Origin: Meiothermus sp. QL-1
GTDB lineage: Bacteria > Deinococcota > Deinococci > Deinococcales > Thermaceae
Direction: 5' to 3'
Assembly: GCF_003351145.1 (NCBI RefSeq)
Contig: NZ_QQSV01000001.1
Location: 372,001-436,000, forward strand
Length of the DNA: 64,000 bases
Part shown: piece after piece, positions 46,076 to 56,830 of the stretch
How positions within the stretch are numbered: the stretch's first letter is position 1
How the letters are laid out: every line of letters starts with the position of its first letter
Translations under genes and position numbers: made by a program
Notes under the pieces: model-generated
What the model was told of the DNA's origin: nothing
What the model saw: only the letters and a program-made list of their open reading frames with translations
The model's database searches: none

Positions 46076-46081
46076 TAGAAT
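46076..46081 (+). promoter_or_regulatory. -10 box of the methylcitrate-cycle operon
   Basis: TAGAAT 16 bp before ATG 46098; a weak TTATCG at 46052-46057 with an 18-bp spacer may be the -35. GGAGGTG at 46085-46093 serves as ribosome-binding site, so unlike many genes here this one has a short leader. Confidence 0.4.
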
Positions 46082-46097
46082 GCGGCGGAGGTGAAAC

Positions 46098-47192
46098 ATG
46101 GAGTATCAGCCTGGCCTGGAAGGCGTGATAGCCGCTGAGACGGAGATATCCTACCTGGACGTGGACCACGAGGAGATTGTGGTCCGGGGCTATGACCTCA
46201 TCGACCTGGCCCACAAGCGCAGCTATGCAGAGGTGGCCTACCTAATCCTGCACGGACGGCTACCTGAGGAAGGGGAGGCCCGAGCCTTCGAGCAGGCCCT
46301 CCTCGAGGCCCGGGTGCCCGAGGCGGTCTTCGCCATCCTGCGGCTCCTTCCCGAGGGGATGCACCCCATGGACCGCCTGCGCACCCTCATCTCGGCCCTG
46401 GGGGGGTTCGAGGCGGCGGGGTCCCAGGCCGAGGCCCGGCTTGACCTGGAGGCCGCTCCCCGGCTCATCGGTCAGGCCGCCATCCTGGTGGCCAACCTCC
46501 AGCGGGAGAACCCCCGGCACCCCGAGCCGGGGCTTTCCTTCCCCGCGGCCTTTCTGGGGATGATTACCGGCCAGACCCCCACGGCGGAGGAGGCTCGAGC
46601 CTTCGACCAGCTCCTCATCGCCTACAGCGAGCACGAGATGCCCAATTCCACCTTCGCCGCCCGGGTAATCGCCTCCACCTTAGCCGACCTTTACGGGGCG
46701 GTGACCGGGGCGGTGGCCTCCCTCAAGGGCCCCCTGCACGGGGGAGCCAACGAGGCGGTGATGGAGATGCTGCTCGAGGCCGGGACGGCCGAGGGCCTAG
46801 AGCGGCTTATCCTGGAGCGCCTGGGGCGTAAGGAGCGCATCATGGGCTTCGGCCACCGGGTCTACATGCGCCGCATGGACCCCCGGGCTGCCCTGATGAA
46901 GGAGGTCCTGGGGCAACTGGCTCAGAAAGGCAATCAGGCAGCCGCCCGCTATCTGGAGGTGGCGGTGCGGGGGGAAGAGGTGATGCAGCGGGAAAAGGGC
47001 CTCTACCCCAACCTCGACTACTACGCCGCCCCGGTGCTCTACGCCCTGGGAGTGCCCGTGCCTTTGTACACCCCCATCTTCCTGGCAGCCCGCGCCGCGG
47101 GGCTGGTGGCCCACGTGGCGGAGCAGCATGCCCATAACCGCCTCTTCCGCCCCAGGGTGCTCTACAAGGGGCCAAGGGGCTTTAGGGCCTAG
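46098..47192 (+). CDS. prpC: 2-methylcitrate synthase/citrate synthase II
   Basis: 364-residue citrate-synthase-family enzyme. Motifs: [30 protein letters not shown] and YPNLDYYAAPVLYALG. It begins the prpC-prpD-prpB order of the methylcitrate cycle, so propionyl-CoA plus oxaloacetate is the likely reaction; the other citrate synthase (34382) is the likely TCA enzyme. Promoter box TAGAAT and GGAGGTG just upstream. Stop overlaps the prpD ribosome-binding site. Confidence 0.88.
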   Translation: MEYQPGLEGVIAAETEISYLDVDHEEIVVRGYDLIDLAHKRSYAEVAYLILHGRLPEEGEARAFEQALLEARVPEAVFAILRLLPEGMHPMDRLRTLISALGGFEAAGSQAEARLDLEAAPRLIGQAAILVANLQRENPRHPEPGLSFPAAFLGMITGQTPTAEEARAFDQLLIAYSEHEMPNSTFAARVIASTLADLYGAVTGAVASLKGPLHGGANEAVMEMLLEAGTAEGLERLILERLGRKERIMGFGHRVYMRRMDPRAALMKEVLGQLAQKGNQAAARYLEVAVRGEEVMQREKGLYPNLDYYAAPVLYALGVPVPLYTPIFLAARAAGLVAHVAEQHAHNRLFRPRVLYKGPRGFRA

Positions 47193-47202
47193 GAGGTGTC
47201 CG

Positions 47203-48621
47203 GTGCAGCGCGATAGCGTTCTGATGGAAATCACCCACTATCTGTTGCGGGATGGGGTGGGGAGTGAGCAGGCCTACGCCACCGCCCGCCTGGCCCTGGC
47301 CGATGCGCTGGCCTGCCTCTTCGAGGCCCTGACCTACCCTGAGGCGATGAAGCTGGTGGGGCCCTTGGTCCCGGGCACCCAGACCCCCTTCGGGGCCCGG
47401 GTGCCCGGCACCTCCTACGCCCTGGACCCCATGCGGGCTGCCTTCAGCACCACCGCCCTCATCCGCTGGCTGGACTACAACGACACCTGGCTGGCCAAGG
47501 AGTGGGGCCACCCCTCGGACAACCTGGGGGCCATCCTGGCGGTGGCCGACCACCAGAGCCGCCTTCGCAGGGCCCGGGGGGAAGCCCCCTACCGGGTGGA
47601 AGATCTGCTGGCCCTTGCCATCAAGGCCTACGAGGTCCAGGGGGTTCTGGCCCTGGAGAACGCTCTGAACCGGGTAGGCTTCGACCACGTGCACTGGGTG
47701 AAGGCGGCCTCGGCCGGGGTGGCGGCCCTGCTCTACGGCGGGGGCGAGGAGGAGGTCTTCAGCGCCCTGTCCCACGCTTTCCTGGATGGGGCCGCCCTGC
47801 GCACCTACCGCCACTTCCCCAACACCGGCCCCCGCAAGTCGTGGGCGGCCGCGGACGCCGCCGCCCGGGGGGTATTCCTGGCCTGGGCGGCCACCCGGGG
47901 CGAGCCCGGCTATGCCACCGCCCTCTCGGCACCCACCTGGGGCTTTGAGGCGGTGGTGCTCAAGGCCCCGGTGGTGCTGGCCCGGCCCCTGGGGAGCTAC
48001 GTGATGGAGAACGTCCTCTTCAAGGTGGCCTACCCGGCGGAGTTCCACGGGCAGACCGCGGTGGAAGCGGGCTTCGCCCTGCACAAAGAGCTCAAAGACC
48101 CTCTGGAAGAGGTGGAGGAGATTCTCATCCACACCCAGGAGGCGGGCAAGCGCATCATCGACAAGCCGGGGCCCTTCAAGAACCCGGCGGACCGGGACCA
48201 CTCCCTGCAGTACATGACCGCGGTGGCCCTCCTGTTCGGCGAGCTTCGCTACGAGCACTACCTGGAGCCCACCGCCTCCGACCCCCGCATTCCGGCCCTC
48301 ATCGCCAGGATGCGGGTAGAGGAGGACCCCGAGTTCACCCGGGCCTACCTGGACCCAGACCGCCGGGCCATCCCCAACCGGGTGCGCCTTCGTCTGCGGG
48401 ACGGCCGGGTGCTGGAGCGGCTGGTGGAGTATCCCCTCGGCCACCCGCGCCGGCGGGAGGAGAGCCGCCCCCTTTTGCGGCAGAAGCTGCAGCGGGCCCT
48501 GCGCCTGGCCCTTCCTGAGGGGCGGGCAAGGGCCCTGGAGCACCTCCTTCTGGACGACCCCAACCTGCTGGAAATGCCGGTGGACCGCTTCCTCCAGGCT
48601 CTGGCTCCTGAGGCTCCCTGA
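47203..48621 (+). CDS. prpD: 2-methylcitrate dehydratase (MmgE/PrpD)
   Basis: 472-residue MmgE/PrpD family dehydratase, which removes water from 2-methylcitrate. Conserved: DALACLFEAL, FSTTALIRWLDYNDTW, DNLGAILAVAD and VMENVLFKVAYPAEFHGQTAVEA. No Fe-S cluster, as expected for PrpD rather than AcnD. Start GTG 47203 is set by AGGAGG at 47191-47196; an internal Met four codons later is an alternative. 10 bp after prpC. Confidence 0.9.
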   Translation: MQRDSVLMEITHYLLRDGVGSEQAYATARLALADALACLFEALTYPEAMKLVGPLVPGTQTPFGARVPGTSYALDPMRAAFSTTALIRWLDYNDTWLAKEWGHPSDNLGAILAVADHQSRLRRARGEAPYRVEDLLALAIKAYEVQGVLALENALNRVGFDHVHWVKAASAGVAALLYGGGEEEVFSALSHAFLDGAALRTYRHFPNTGPRKSWAAADAAARGVFLAWAATRGEPGYATALSAPTWGFEAVVLKAPVVLARPLGSYVMENVLFKVAYPAEFHGQTAVEAGFALHKELKDPLEEVEEILIHTQEAGKRIIDKPGPFKNPADRDHSLQYMTAVALLFGELRYEHYLEPTASDPRIPALIARMRVEEDPEFTRAYLDPDRRAIPNRVRLRLRDGRVLERLVEYPLGHPRRREESRPLLRQKLQRALRLALPEGRARALEHLLLDDPNLLEMPVDRFLQALAPEAP

Positions 48622-48623
48622 CC

Positions 48624-49538
48624 ATGAGCTGGCTAAGACAGCCCCCAAAGACCGCCGCCGAGCTGGCCCAGACCCTGCGGGCCCGTCTGCAGGAGGGGCC
48701 CTTGCTTCTCCCGGGGGCCTACGATGGCCTCTCGGCCCTCTTGGCCAAGAAGGCGGGCTTCGAGGCCCTCTACCTTTCCGGGGCGGCCCTCACCGCCAGC
48801 CGGGGCCTGCCGGATTTGGGCCTTTTGGAGCCTGCCGAGGTGGCCGAGCGGGCCCGGGAGATGGTCTGGGCCACGGGCCTGCCCCTCATCGTGGACGCGG
48901 ACACCGGTTACGGCGGGCCCCTGAACGCTGCCCAGGCAGCCCGCCGCTTCCTGGTTGCCGGGGTGGCGGGGGTGCAGCTCGAGGATCAGCTCCACCCCAA
49001 GAAGTGCGGCCACCTCACCCACAAGCTCCTGGCCCCTCCGGAGGACCTGGAGGCCAGGATTCGGGCGGTGAAGGCGGTGGCCCCCGAGCTCTTCCTCATT
49101 GCCCGTACCGACGCCTTTGAGCAGGAGGGCCTGGAAGGGGTGGTGGCCCGGGCCCGGCGCTACCTGGACGCGGGGGCCGAGGCCATCTTTCCCGAAGCCC
49201 TGCCCAGCCGGGAGGCTTTTCGCCGGGTGGCCGAGGCCCTGGAGGGGACCATTCTCCTGGCCAACCTGACGGAGTTCGGTCGAAGCCCCCTTCTGCCGGC
49301 CGAGGAGCTCTTCGCCATGGGCTACCGCATAGCCCTCTTCCCGGTCTCCGCCCTCAGGGTGGCGGCGAGGGCCATGGAGGACCTTTACCAGCGGCTCAGG
49401 CTCGAGGGCACCACGGCGGGCTGCCTTTCCCAGATGCAAAGCCGCAGCGAGCTTTATGCCCTGCTCGACTACTTCGCCTACGAAGCCTTCGATGGCCGCC
49501 TGGCCCGCTCCGAGCTGCCTGAGGGGGGTGAGGGATGA
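48624..49538 (+). CDS. prpB: Methylisocitrate lyase
   Basis: 304 residues, isocitrate-lyase superfamily. Catalytic Cys128 in the signature PKKCGH; Mg2+/substrate region DADTGYGGPLNAAQAAR; LSGAALTASRGLPD. Splits 2-methylisocitrate to pyruvate and succinate, completing the cycle. Length equals PrpB. Begins 3 bp after prpD. Confidence 0.92.
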   Translation: MSWLRQPPKTAAELAQTLRARLQEGPLLLPGAYDGLSALLAKKAGFEALYLSGAALTASRGLPDLGLLEPAEVAERAREMVWATGLPLIVDADTGYGGPLNAAQAARRFLVAGVAGVQLEDQLHPKKCGHLTHKLLAPPEDLEARIRAVKAVAPELFLIARTDAFEQEGLEGVVARARRYLDAGAEAIFPEALPSREAFRRVAEALEGTILLANLTEFGRSPLLPAEELFAMGYRIALFPVSALRVAARAMEDLYQRLRLEGTTAGCLSQMQSRSELYALLDYFAYEAFDGRLARSELPEGGEG

Positions 49539-50665
49539 GGACCCAAGCCGCGGTGCTGTTTGAGATGGAAAAGCCCAGGCCCTATGCGGCCTCCCGGCCC
49601 CTGGAGGTTCTGGAGGTGGAGCTGGAGGGGCCCGGACCTGGAGAGGTGCTGGTGGAGGTTATGGCGGCGGGCCTTTGCCACTCCGACCTTTCGGCCATAG
49701 ATGGTACCCGCCCCTGGCCGCTGCCCATAGTTTTGGGCCATGAGGCGGCGGGCATCGTCCGCGCCATCGGGGCGGGGGTGCGGGGTTTGGCCGAGGGGGA
49801 TCACGTGGTCTTCTCCTTCGTGCCCATGTGCGGCCTCTGCCGCTACTGCTTCCAGGGGCGGCCCCATCTGTGCGAGCGGGGGGTACAGGCCAACCGCGAG
49901 GGGCGGCTTCTTACGGGGGCCAGGCGGTTCTATTTAGAGGGGAGGCCGCTGCACCACCATCTGGGGGTAGCGGCCTTTGCCCGGTACACGGTAGCCGCCC
50001 AGGAGTCTTTGGTGCCCATTCCCAGGGATATCCCCCTGGAAAAAGCGGCCCTCTTCGGCTGCGCCATCACCACGGGGGTTGGGGCGGTGCTCAACACCGC
50101 CAGGGTGGAGGAAGGGGCCAGCGTGGCGGTCTTCGGCCTGGGGGGGGTGGGGCTGGCGGCGGTTATGGGCGCGGTGCTGGCCGGAGCGCACCCTATTGTG
50201 GCTGTGGACCTGCTGCCCCATAAGCTGGGGCTGGCCCAGGCCCTGGGGGCCACCTATACGGTGGTGGCGGGGGAGGAGGACGCCGTTGGGGTGGTGCGGG
50301 AGCTCACGGGCGGGGGGGTAGACTACGCCTTTGAAACCGCGGGCTCGGTGGAGGCGATGCTCATGGCCTACCAGGCCACCCGGAGGGGTGGGGTGACGGT
50401 TGCCGTGGGCCTGCCCCATCCGCAAAAGGCGTTGGTCCTGCCTGCGGTGAGCCTTGCCGCGGAGGAGAGAACCTTGAAGGGAAGCTATATGGGCTCGTCC
50501 AATCCGCGGCGGGACCTGGCCCGGTTCTTGGCGCTTTACCGGGCGGGGCGCCTTCCTCTGGAAGCCCTGGTCTCGCGCACCCTGCCCCTCGAGGCCATCA
50601 ACGAGGGTTTTGACCGCCTGGCCCAGGGCGAGGTGGTGCGGCAGATTGTGGTTCCCACCGGCTAA
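49535..50665 (+). CDS. Zinc-dependent alcohol dehydrogenase
   Basis: 376-residue medium-chain dehydrogenase. Catalytic zinc ligands: Cys in GLCHSDLSA and His in LGHEAAGIV; structural zinc cysteines in CGLCRYCFQGRPHLC. Rossmann motif FGLGGVGLAAVMG and Asp in VDLLPHKL, indicating NAD. Overlaps prpB by 4 bp, so it is part of the methylcitrate operon, where it might oxidise propanol or another C3 alcohol. That substrate is inference from context. Confidence 0.9.
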   Translation: MRTQAAVLFEMEKPRPYAASRPLEVLEVELEGPGPGEVLVEVMAAGLCHSDLSAIDGTRPWPLPIVLGHEAAGIVRAIGAGVRGLAEGDHVVFSFVPMCGLCRYCFQGRPHLCERGVQANREGRLLTGARRFYLEGRPLHHHLGVAAFARYTVAAQESLVPIPRDIPLEKAALFGCAITTGVGAVLNTARVEEGASVAVFGLGGVGLAAVMGAVLAGAHPIVAVDLLPHKLGLAQALGATYTVVAGEEDAVGVVRELTGGGVDYAFETAGSVEAMLMAYQATRRGGVTVAVGLPHPQKALVLPAVSLAAEERTLKGSYMGSSNPRRDLARFLALYRAGRLPLEALVSRTLPLEAINEGFDRLAQGEVVRQIVVPTG

Positions 50666-50669
50666 ACGA

Positions 50670-50694
50670 AGAGGACCCCCTGTGGGGGTCCTCT
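50670..50694. terminator. Bidirectional terminator
   Basis: 11-bp stem AGAGGACCCCC/GGGGGTCCTCT with a TGT loop, between the plus-strand prp operon and the minus-strand binding-protein gene. No T-run on the plus strand; TCGTTTAGC follows on the minus strand. Confidence 0.65.
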
Positions 50695-50705
50695 GGGGGA
50701 AGGGC

Positions 50706-51899
50706 CTAGCGGCCCGAGAGCCCCCGGTTGATCTCAGCCACCATGGCCGAAACGATCTGGGCCACGTTGCTGTCGGCCCGCTGGACGGCCTGCGATAGGG
50801 CGTTGCCCCACGGACCCCAGACCTTGCCCATCTCGGGGATGTTGGGCATGGGGGTGCCCAGGGCCACGGTGGCCGAGAAGCCGGCCACCACCGGGTCGTT
50901 GCGGAGCTGCTGTACCGCCTGCTTGGAGACCGGGAGGCGGCCGCCGGCCCGGTTGAAGGCAACCTGGTTCTGGGGGCTCACCAGCAGCTTGGCGAAGTTG
51001 GCGGCGGCGGTCTTGTTGCGGGAGTAGGCGTTCATGGCCACCCCCTGCACCCCCACGAAGGGCCGCCACTGGCCGCCGCCGGGGGGGTTGGGCAGCGGGG
51101 CGATGCCGAAGTCGATGTTGGCCTTCTTGTAGTCGCCAATCGCCCAGGGGCCATTGAGAATCATGGCCAGGGCCCCTTCCTTGAATGCGCTGTCCGCCAC
51201 GCCGTAGTCCACCCCTTCGGGGATGAGGCGGTAGCGGAAGCGCAGGTCCTTGATGAAGTTCACGGCCCGCACGCCGGCTTCCCCCCCGAGCCGGGTCTGG
51301 CTGGCGTCTAGGCCCTGGGCGGTGCGTCCGAAGACCGAGGCCCCGTAGGCGGTGAACCAGCCGTAGTTGAAGTAGGGGTTGGCCAGGTCGTAGAGGAAGC
51401 CGAAGGTGTTGCCCCGGGTGTTCTCCTGGGCTATGCGCAAGAACTCCTCCCAGGTTTTAGGGGCCTCCCTGACCAGCTTCTTGTTGTAGATGAGGGCCAC
51501 CGACTCGGCGAACATGGGCAGGGCGAAGAGCTGGTTGCGGTAGGTGAGGGCTTCTACCGCCACCTCGGAGAGGCCTTGCAGGTAGCTGGCGGTGGCGTAC
51601 TTGCCCATGGGCTCGAGCACCCCGGCGGCGGCCATAGCCCCCACCCAGTCGTGGGGGATGCTCACCACCAGGTCGGCGGCCTGGCCCTGCGGGGCTCCCA
51701 GGATGAACTTGTTCTGCAGGTCGTTGAAGGGTACTTCAACCACCTCCACCTGGGTTCCGCTGCTACGGGCGAAGGCCTGGGCGGTCTGGCGCAGCCAGGC
51801 CAGCTCCGGGCCGCCGTAGTGGGTCCAGACCGTGATCCGGCCCTGACCCAGGGCGAGGCCCATCAACGCGAAGACAAGAATCCACGGGATTTTTCTCAT
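50706..51899 (-). CDS. ABC transporter sugar-type substrate-binding protein (orphan)
   Basis: 397 residues, family 1 extracellular solute-binding protein (MalE-like). Signal peptide MRKIPWILVFALMGLALGQ; no lipobox Cys. Then ITVWTHYGG, VEVPFNDLQNKFILGA, LPMFAESVALIYNKKLV and MILNGPWAIGDYKKA. Periplasmic, probably for maltose or maltodextrin. No permease or ATPase genes flank it; it is bounded by a terminator and acpS. ATG 51899 is preceded by AAGGAGG at 6 nt; the longer upstream frame is antisense to other sequence. Confidence 0.9.
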   Translation of the reverse strand: MRKIPWILVFALMGLALGQGRITVWTHYGGPELAWLRQTAQAFARSSGTQVEVVEVPFNDLQNKFILGAPQGQAADLVVSIPHDWVGAMAAAGVLEPMGKYATASYLQGLSEVAVEALTYRNQLFALPMFAESVALIYNKKLVREAPKTWEEFLRIAQENTRGNTFGFLYDLANPYFNYGWFTAYGASVFGRTAQGLDASQTRLGGEAGVRAVNFIKDLRFRYRLIPEGVDYGVADSAFKEGALAMILNGPWAIGDYKKANIDFGIAPLPNPPGGGQWRPFVGVQGVAMNAYSRNKTAAANFAKLLVSPQNQVAFNRAGGRLPVSKQAVQQLRNDPVVAGFSATVALGTPMPNIPEMGKVWGPWGNALSQAVQRADSNVAQIVSAMVAEINRGLSGR

Positions 51900-51993
51900 C
51901 TCTGCCTCCTTGGGCGGGCTGCCTGCCAGCCCGCCCGTGCGACGCCGGGGTATGGCAGCGCTTCCAAAAGCTGCGAAAAGAACCTCCTTTTGC

Positions 51994-52014
51994 GTCGGTG
52001 GATATACTACCGAC
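51994..52014. promoter_or_regulatory. Candidate operator at the binding-protein promoter
   Basis: GTCGGT-N9-ACCGAC perfect inverted repeat (arms 51994-51999 and 52009-52014) straddling the -10 box. Flanked by TTTTGC/AAAGCG-type sequence that partly extends the symmetry. A LacI-family or similar repressor site is likely. Confidence 0.5.
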
Positions 52015-52032
52015 AAAGCGCGTTGGTGTAAA
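52004..52032 (-). promoter_or_regulatory. Promoter of the binding-protein gene
   Basis: Minus-strand TTTACA (52032-52027), exactly 17 bp, TAGTAT (52009-52004). Leader of about 100 nt to ATG 51899. Confidence 0.55.
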
Positions 52033-52033
52033 G

Positions 52034-53793
<1,760 letters not shown>

Positions 53794-53826
53794 CGCTAGG
53801 AGGCCCAGGCCCTAGACTTGGGTGCT

Positions 53827-54925
53827 GTGGAGCTGGAGACCCTAAAGCACCGCCTGGATGCCCTTCGGGGGTATCTTTGACATCGCTGGCAAGGAAGCCC
53901 GCTTAAAGGAGCTCGAGCCCCTCCTCAACGACCCCAGCCTCTGGAACGACGCCGAAAAGGCCCGCAGGGTCTCGCAAGAGGTGGCCCGGCTGCGCAAGGC
54001 GGTGGAGGGCTACCGGCGGCTGGCCTCCGATCTGGAGGGGCTTTTGGAACTTTGGCCCGAGCTGAGCGCGGAAGAGCGGGCACAGATGCAGCCCGAGCTC
54101 GACAGGGCCGCCCGCGCGCTGGAGGAGCTTTACCACCAGACCCTGCTTGCCTTCCCCTATGCGGAGAACGCGGCCATCGTGACCATCAAGCCTGGGGCTG
54201 GGGGCACCGAGGCCTGCGACTGGGCCCAGATGCTCTACCGCATGTACACCCGCTTCGCCGAGCGGAGGGGCTTTGCGGTGGAGCTGGTGGACCTGGAGCC
54301 GGGCCCCGAGGCAGGGATCGACCACGCCCAGTTCATCGTGCGGGGCGAGAATGCCTATGGCCTTCTTTCGGTTGAGGCTGGGGTGCACCGCCTGGTGCGG
54401 CCCTCGCCCTTCAATGCCCAGGGCAAGCGCCAGACCAGCTTCGCTGCGGTGGAGGTGATGCCCGAGGTGGACGAATCGGTGGAGGTAGCCATCAACCCCG
54501 AGGATCTGCGCATCGAGGTGATGCGCTCGCAGGGCAAGGGCGGCCAGGGCGTGAACACCACCGACTCGGCGGTGCGGGTGGTGCACCTGCCCACCGGCAT
54601 CCAGGTCAAGTGCCAGATTACCCGCAGCCAGCAGAAGAACAAGGAGCTGGCCCTGAGCATTCTGCGGGCCAAGCTCTTCGAGATTGAGTACCGCAAGAAG
54701 CAAGAAGAGCTGGCCCGGCTCAGGGGCGAGGCCCGCCCCATCGAGTGGGGCAGCCAGATTCGGAGCTATGTGCTGGACAAGCAGTACATCAAGGACCACC
54801 GCACCGGTGAGATGCGCCATGACCCCGAGAACGTGCTGGACGGCGACCTGGAAAGCCTGATCTGGGCTGGGTTGGAGTGGAAGGCAGGCCGTCGGGAGAC
54901 GGTGGCGGCGGGGGAGGAGGAGTAG
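53827..54925 (+). CDS. prfB: Peptide chain release factor 2, programmed +1 frameshift
   Basis: RF2, which terminates translation at UGA and UAA. The first 17 codons (GTG 53827; VELETLKHRLDALRGYL) end in TGA at 53878-53880; a +1 slip after CTT at 53875-53877 continues into frame with DIAGKEARLKELE. The slippery core CTTTGAC follows a CGGGGGTAT Shine-Dalgarno-like spur, as in E. coli prfB. Joined product 365 residues, same as E. coli RF2. SPF anticodon-mimic tripeptide in RPSPFNAQGK and GGQ in GKGGQGVNTT. Thus the product is full only when RF2 is scarce. The reading-frame break is real regulation, not damage. Confidence 0.95.
53864..53881 (+). promoter_or_regulatory. prfB frameshift site (RF2 autoregulation)
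   Basis: CGGGGGTATCTTTGAC: the GGGGG upstream stimulates slippage of the tRNA on CTT at the in-frame UGA. Near-identical to the E. coli site. Confidence 0.92.
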
Positions 54926-54927
54926 CC

Positions 54928-56454
<1,527 letters not shown>

Positions 56455-56684
56455 GTCTCCTCCAAGCAAAAGCCCCCAGGCCCAAGCCTGGGGACGAAAG
56501 GTACACTTCCGCGGTTCCACCCCAGTTCCCGGGGAAACCCCGGGCACCTCTTTTCGCTGCGCTGGCCATATAGGCGAGCACCGCCGCCCTTCGCCCGGTT
56601 CTTCGCTGCCCGGCTCGCACCCTCCCGGGCTCGCTTGAGCTGAACGCCGGGTTACTCCTGCGGTTCAGCGCAGGCTCAAAGCTA
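56455..56684 (-). promoter_or_regulatory. Glycine T-box leader of glyS
   Basis: About 230-nt leader. T-box sequence at 56510-56524 reads GGGGTGGAACCGCGG on the minus strand, close to Bacillus glyQS. Its UGGA pairs with the UCCA end of uncharged tRNA-Gly. Antiterminator arms are 56520-56525 and 56488-56493 (CTGGGG/CCCCAG). The terminator stem reuses 56486-56493, so the two exclude each other. Stem I candidates include GCTGAAC/GTTCAGC (56663-56669/56639-56645), and a hairpin CCCGGGG/CCCCGGG precedes the T-box. Uncharged tRNA-Gly is expected to allow read-through. Confidence 0.9.
56462..56493 (-). terminator. Conditional terminator of the glyS T-box
   Basis: 8-bp perfect stem CCCCAGGC/GCCTGGGG (56493-56486/56481-56474), loop TTGG, followed on the minus strand by GCTTTTGC. 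Its 5' arm is shared with the antiterminator. Confidence 0.85.
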
Positions 56685-56690
56685 GCACAG

Positions 56691-56718
56691 ATTCTAAGCC
56701 AGCGCAAGCGGCGGGCAA
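56691..56718 (-). promoter_or_regulatory. Promoter of glyS
   Basis: Minus-strand TTGCCC (56718-56713), 16-bp spacer, TAGAAT (56696-56691). It puts the transcript start at about 56684, at the foot of the T-box stem I. Confidence 0.5.
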
Positions 56719-56830
56719 CACTTGGTAACGTGCAGCGCAAACACCGGAGAAGGGGGGCCATACTGTATTATTGGGGTAGGGAAGAACACCGCGCCATGTT
56801 GACTTGTCCAACACACCAGGAGGTTCGCCC

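Noticed and set aside
53858-54925. prfB starting at the internal ATG 53858
   Set aside because: It would drop the conserved N-terminus. The frame-0 start at 53827 plus the CTTTGAC slip restores a full-length RF2.
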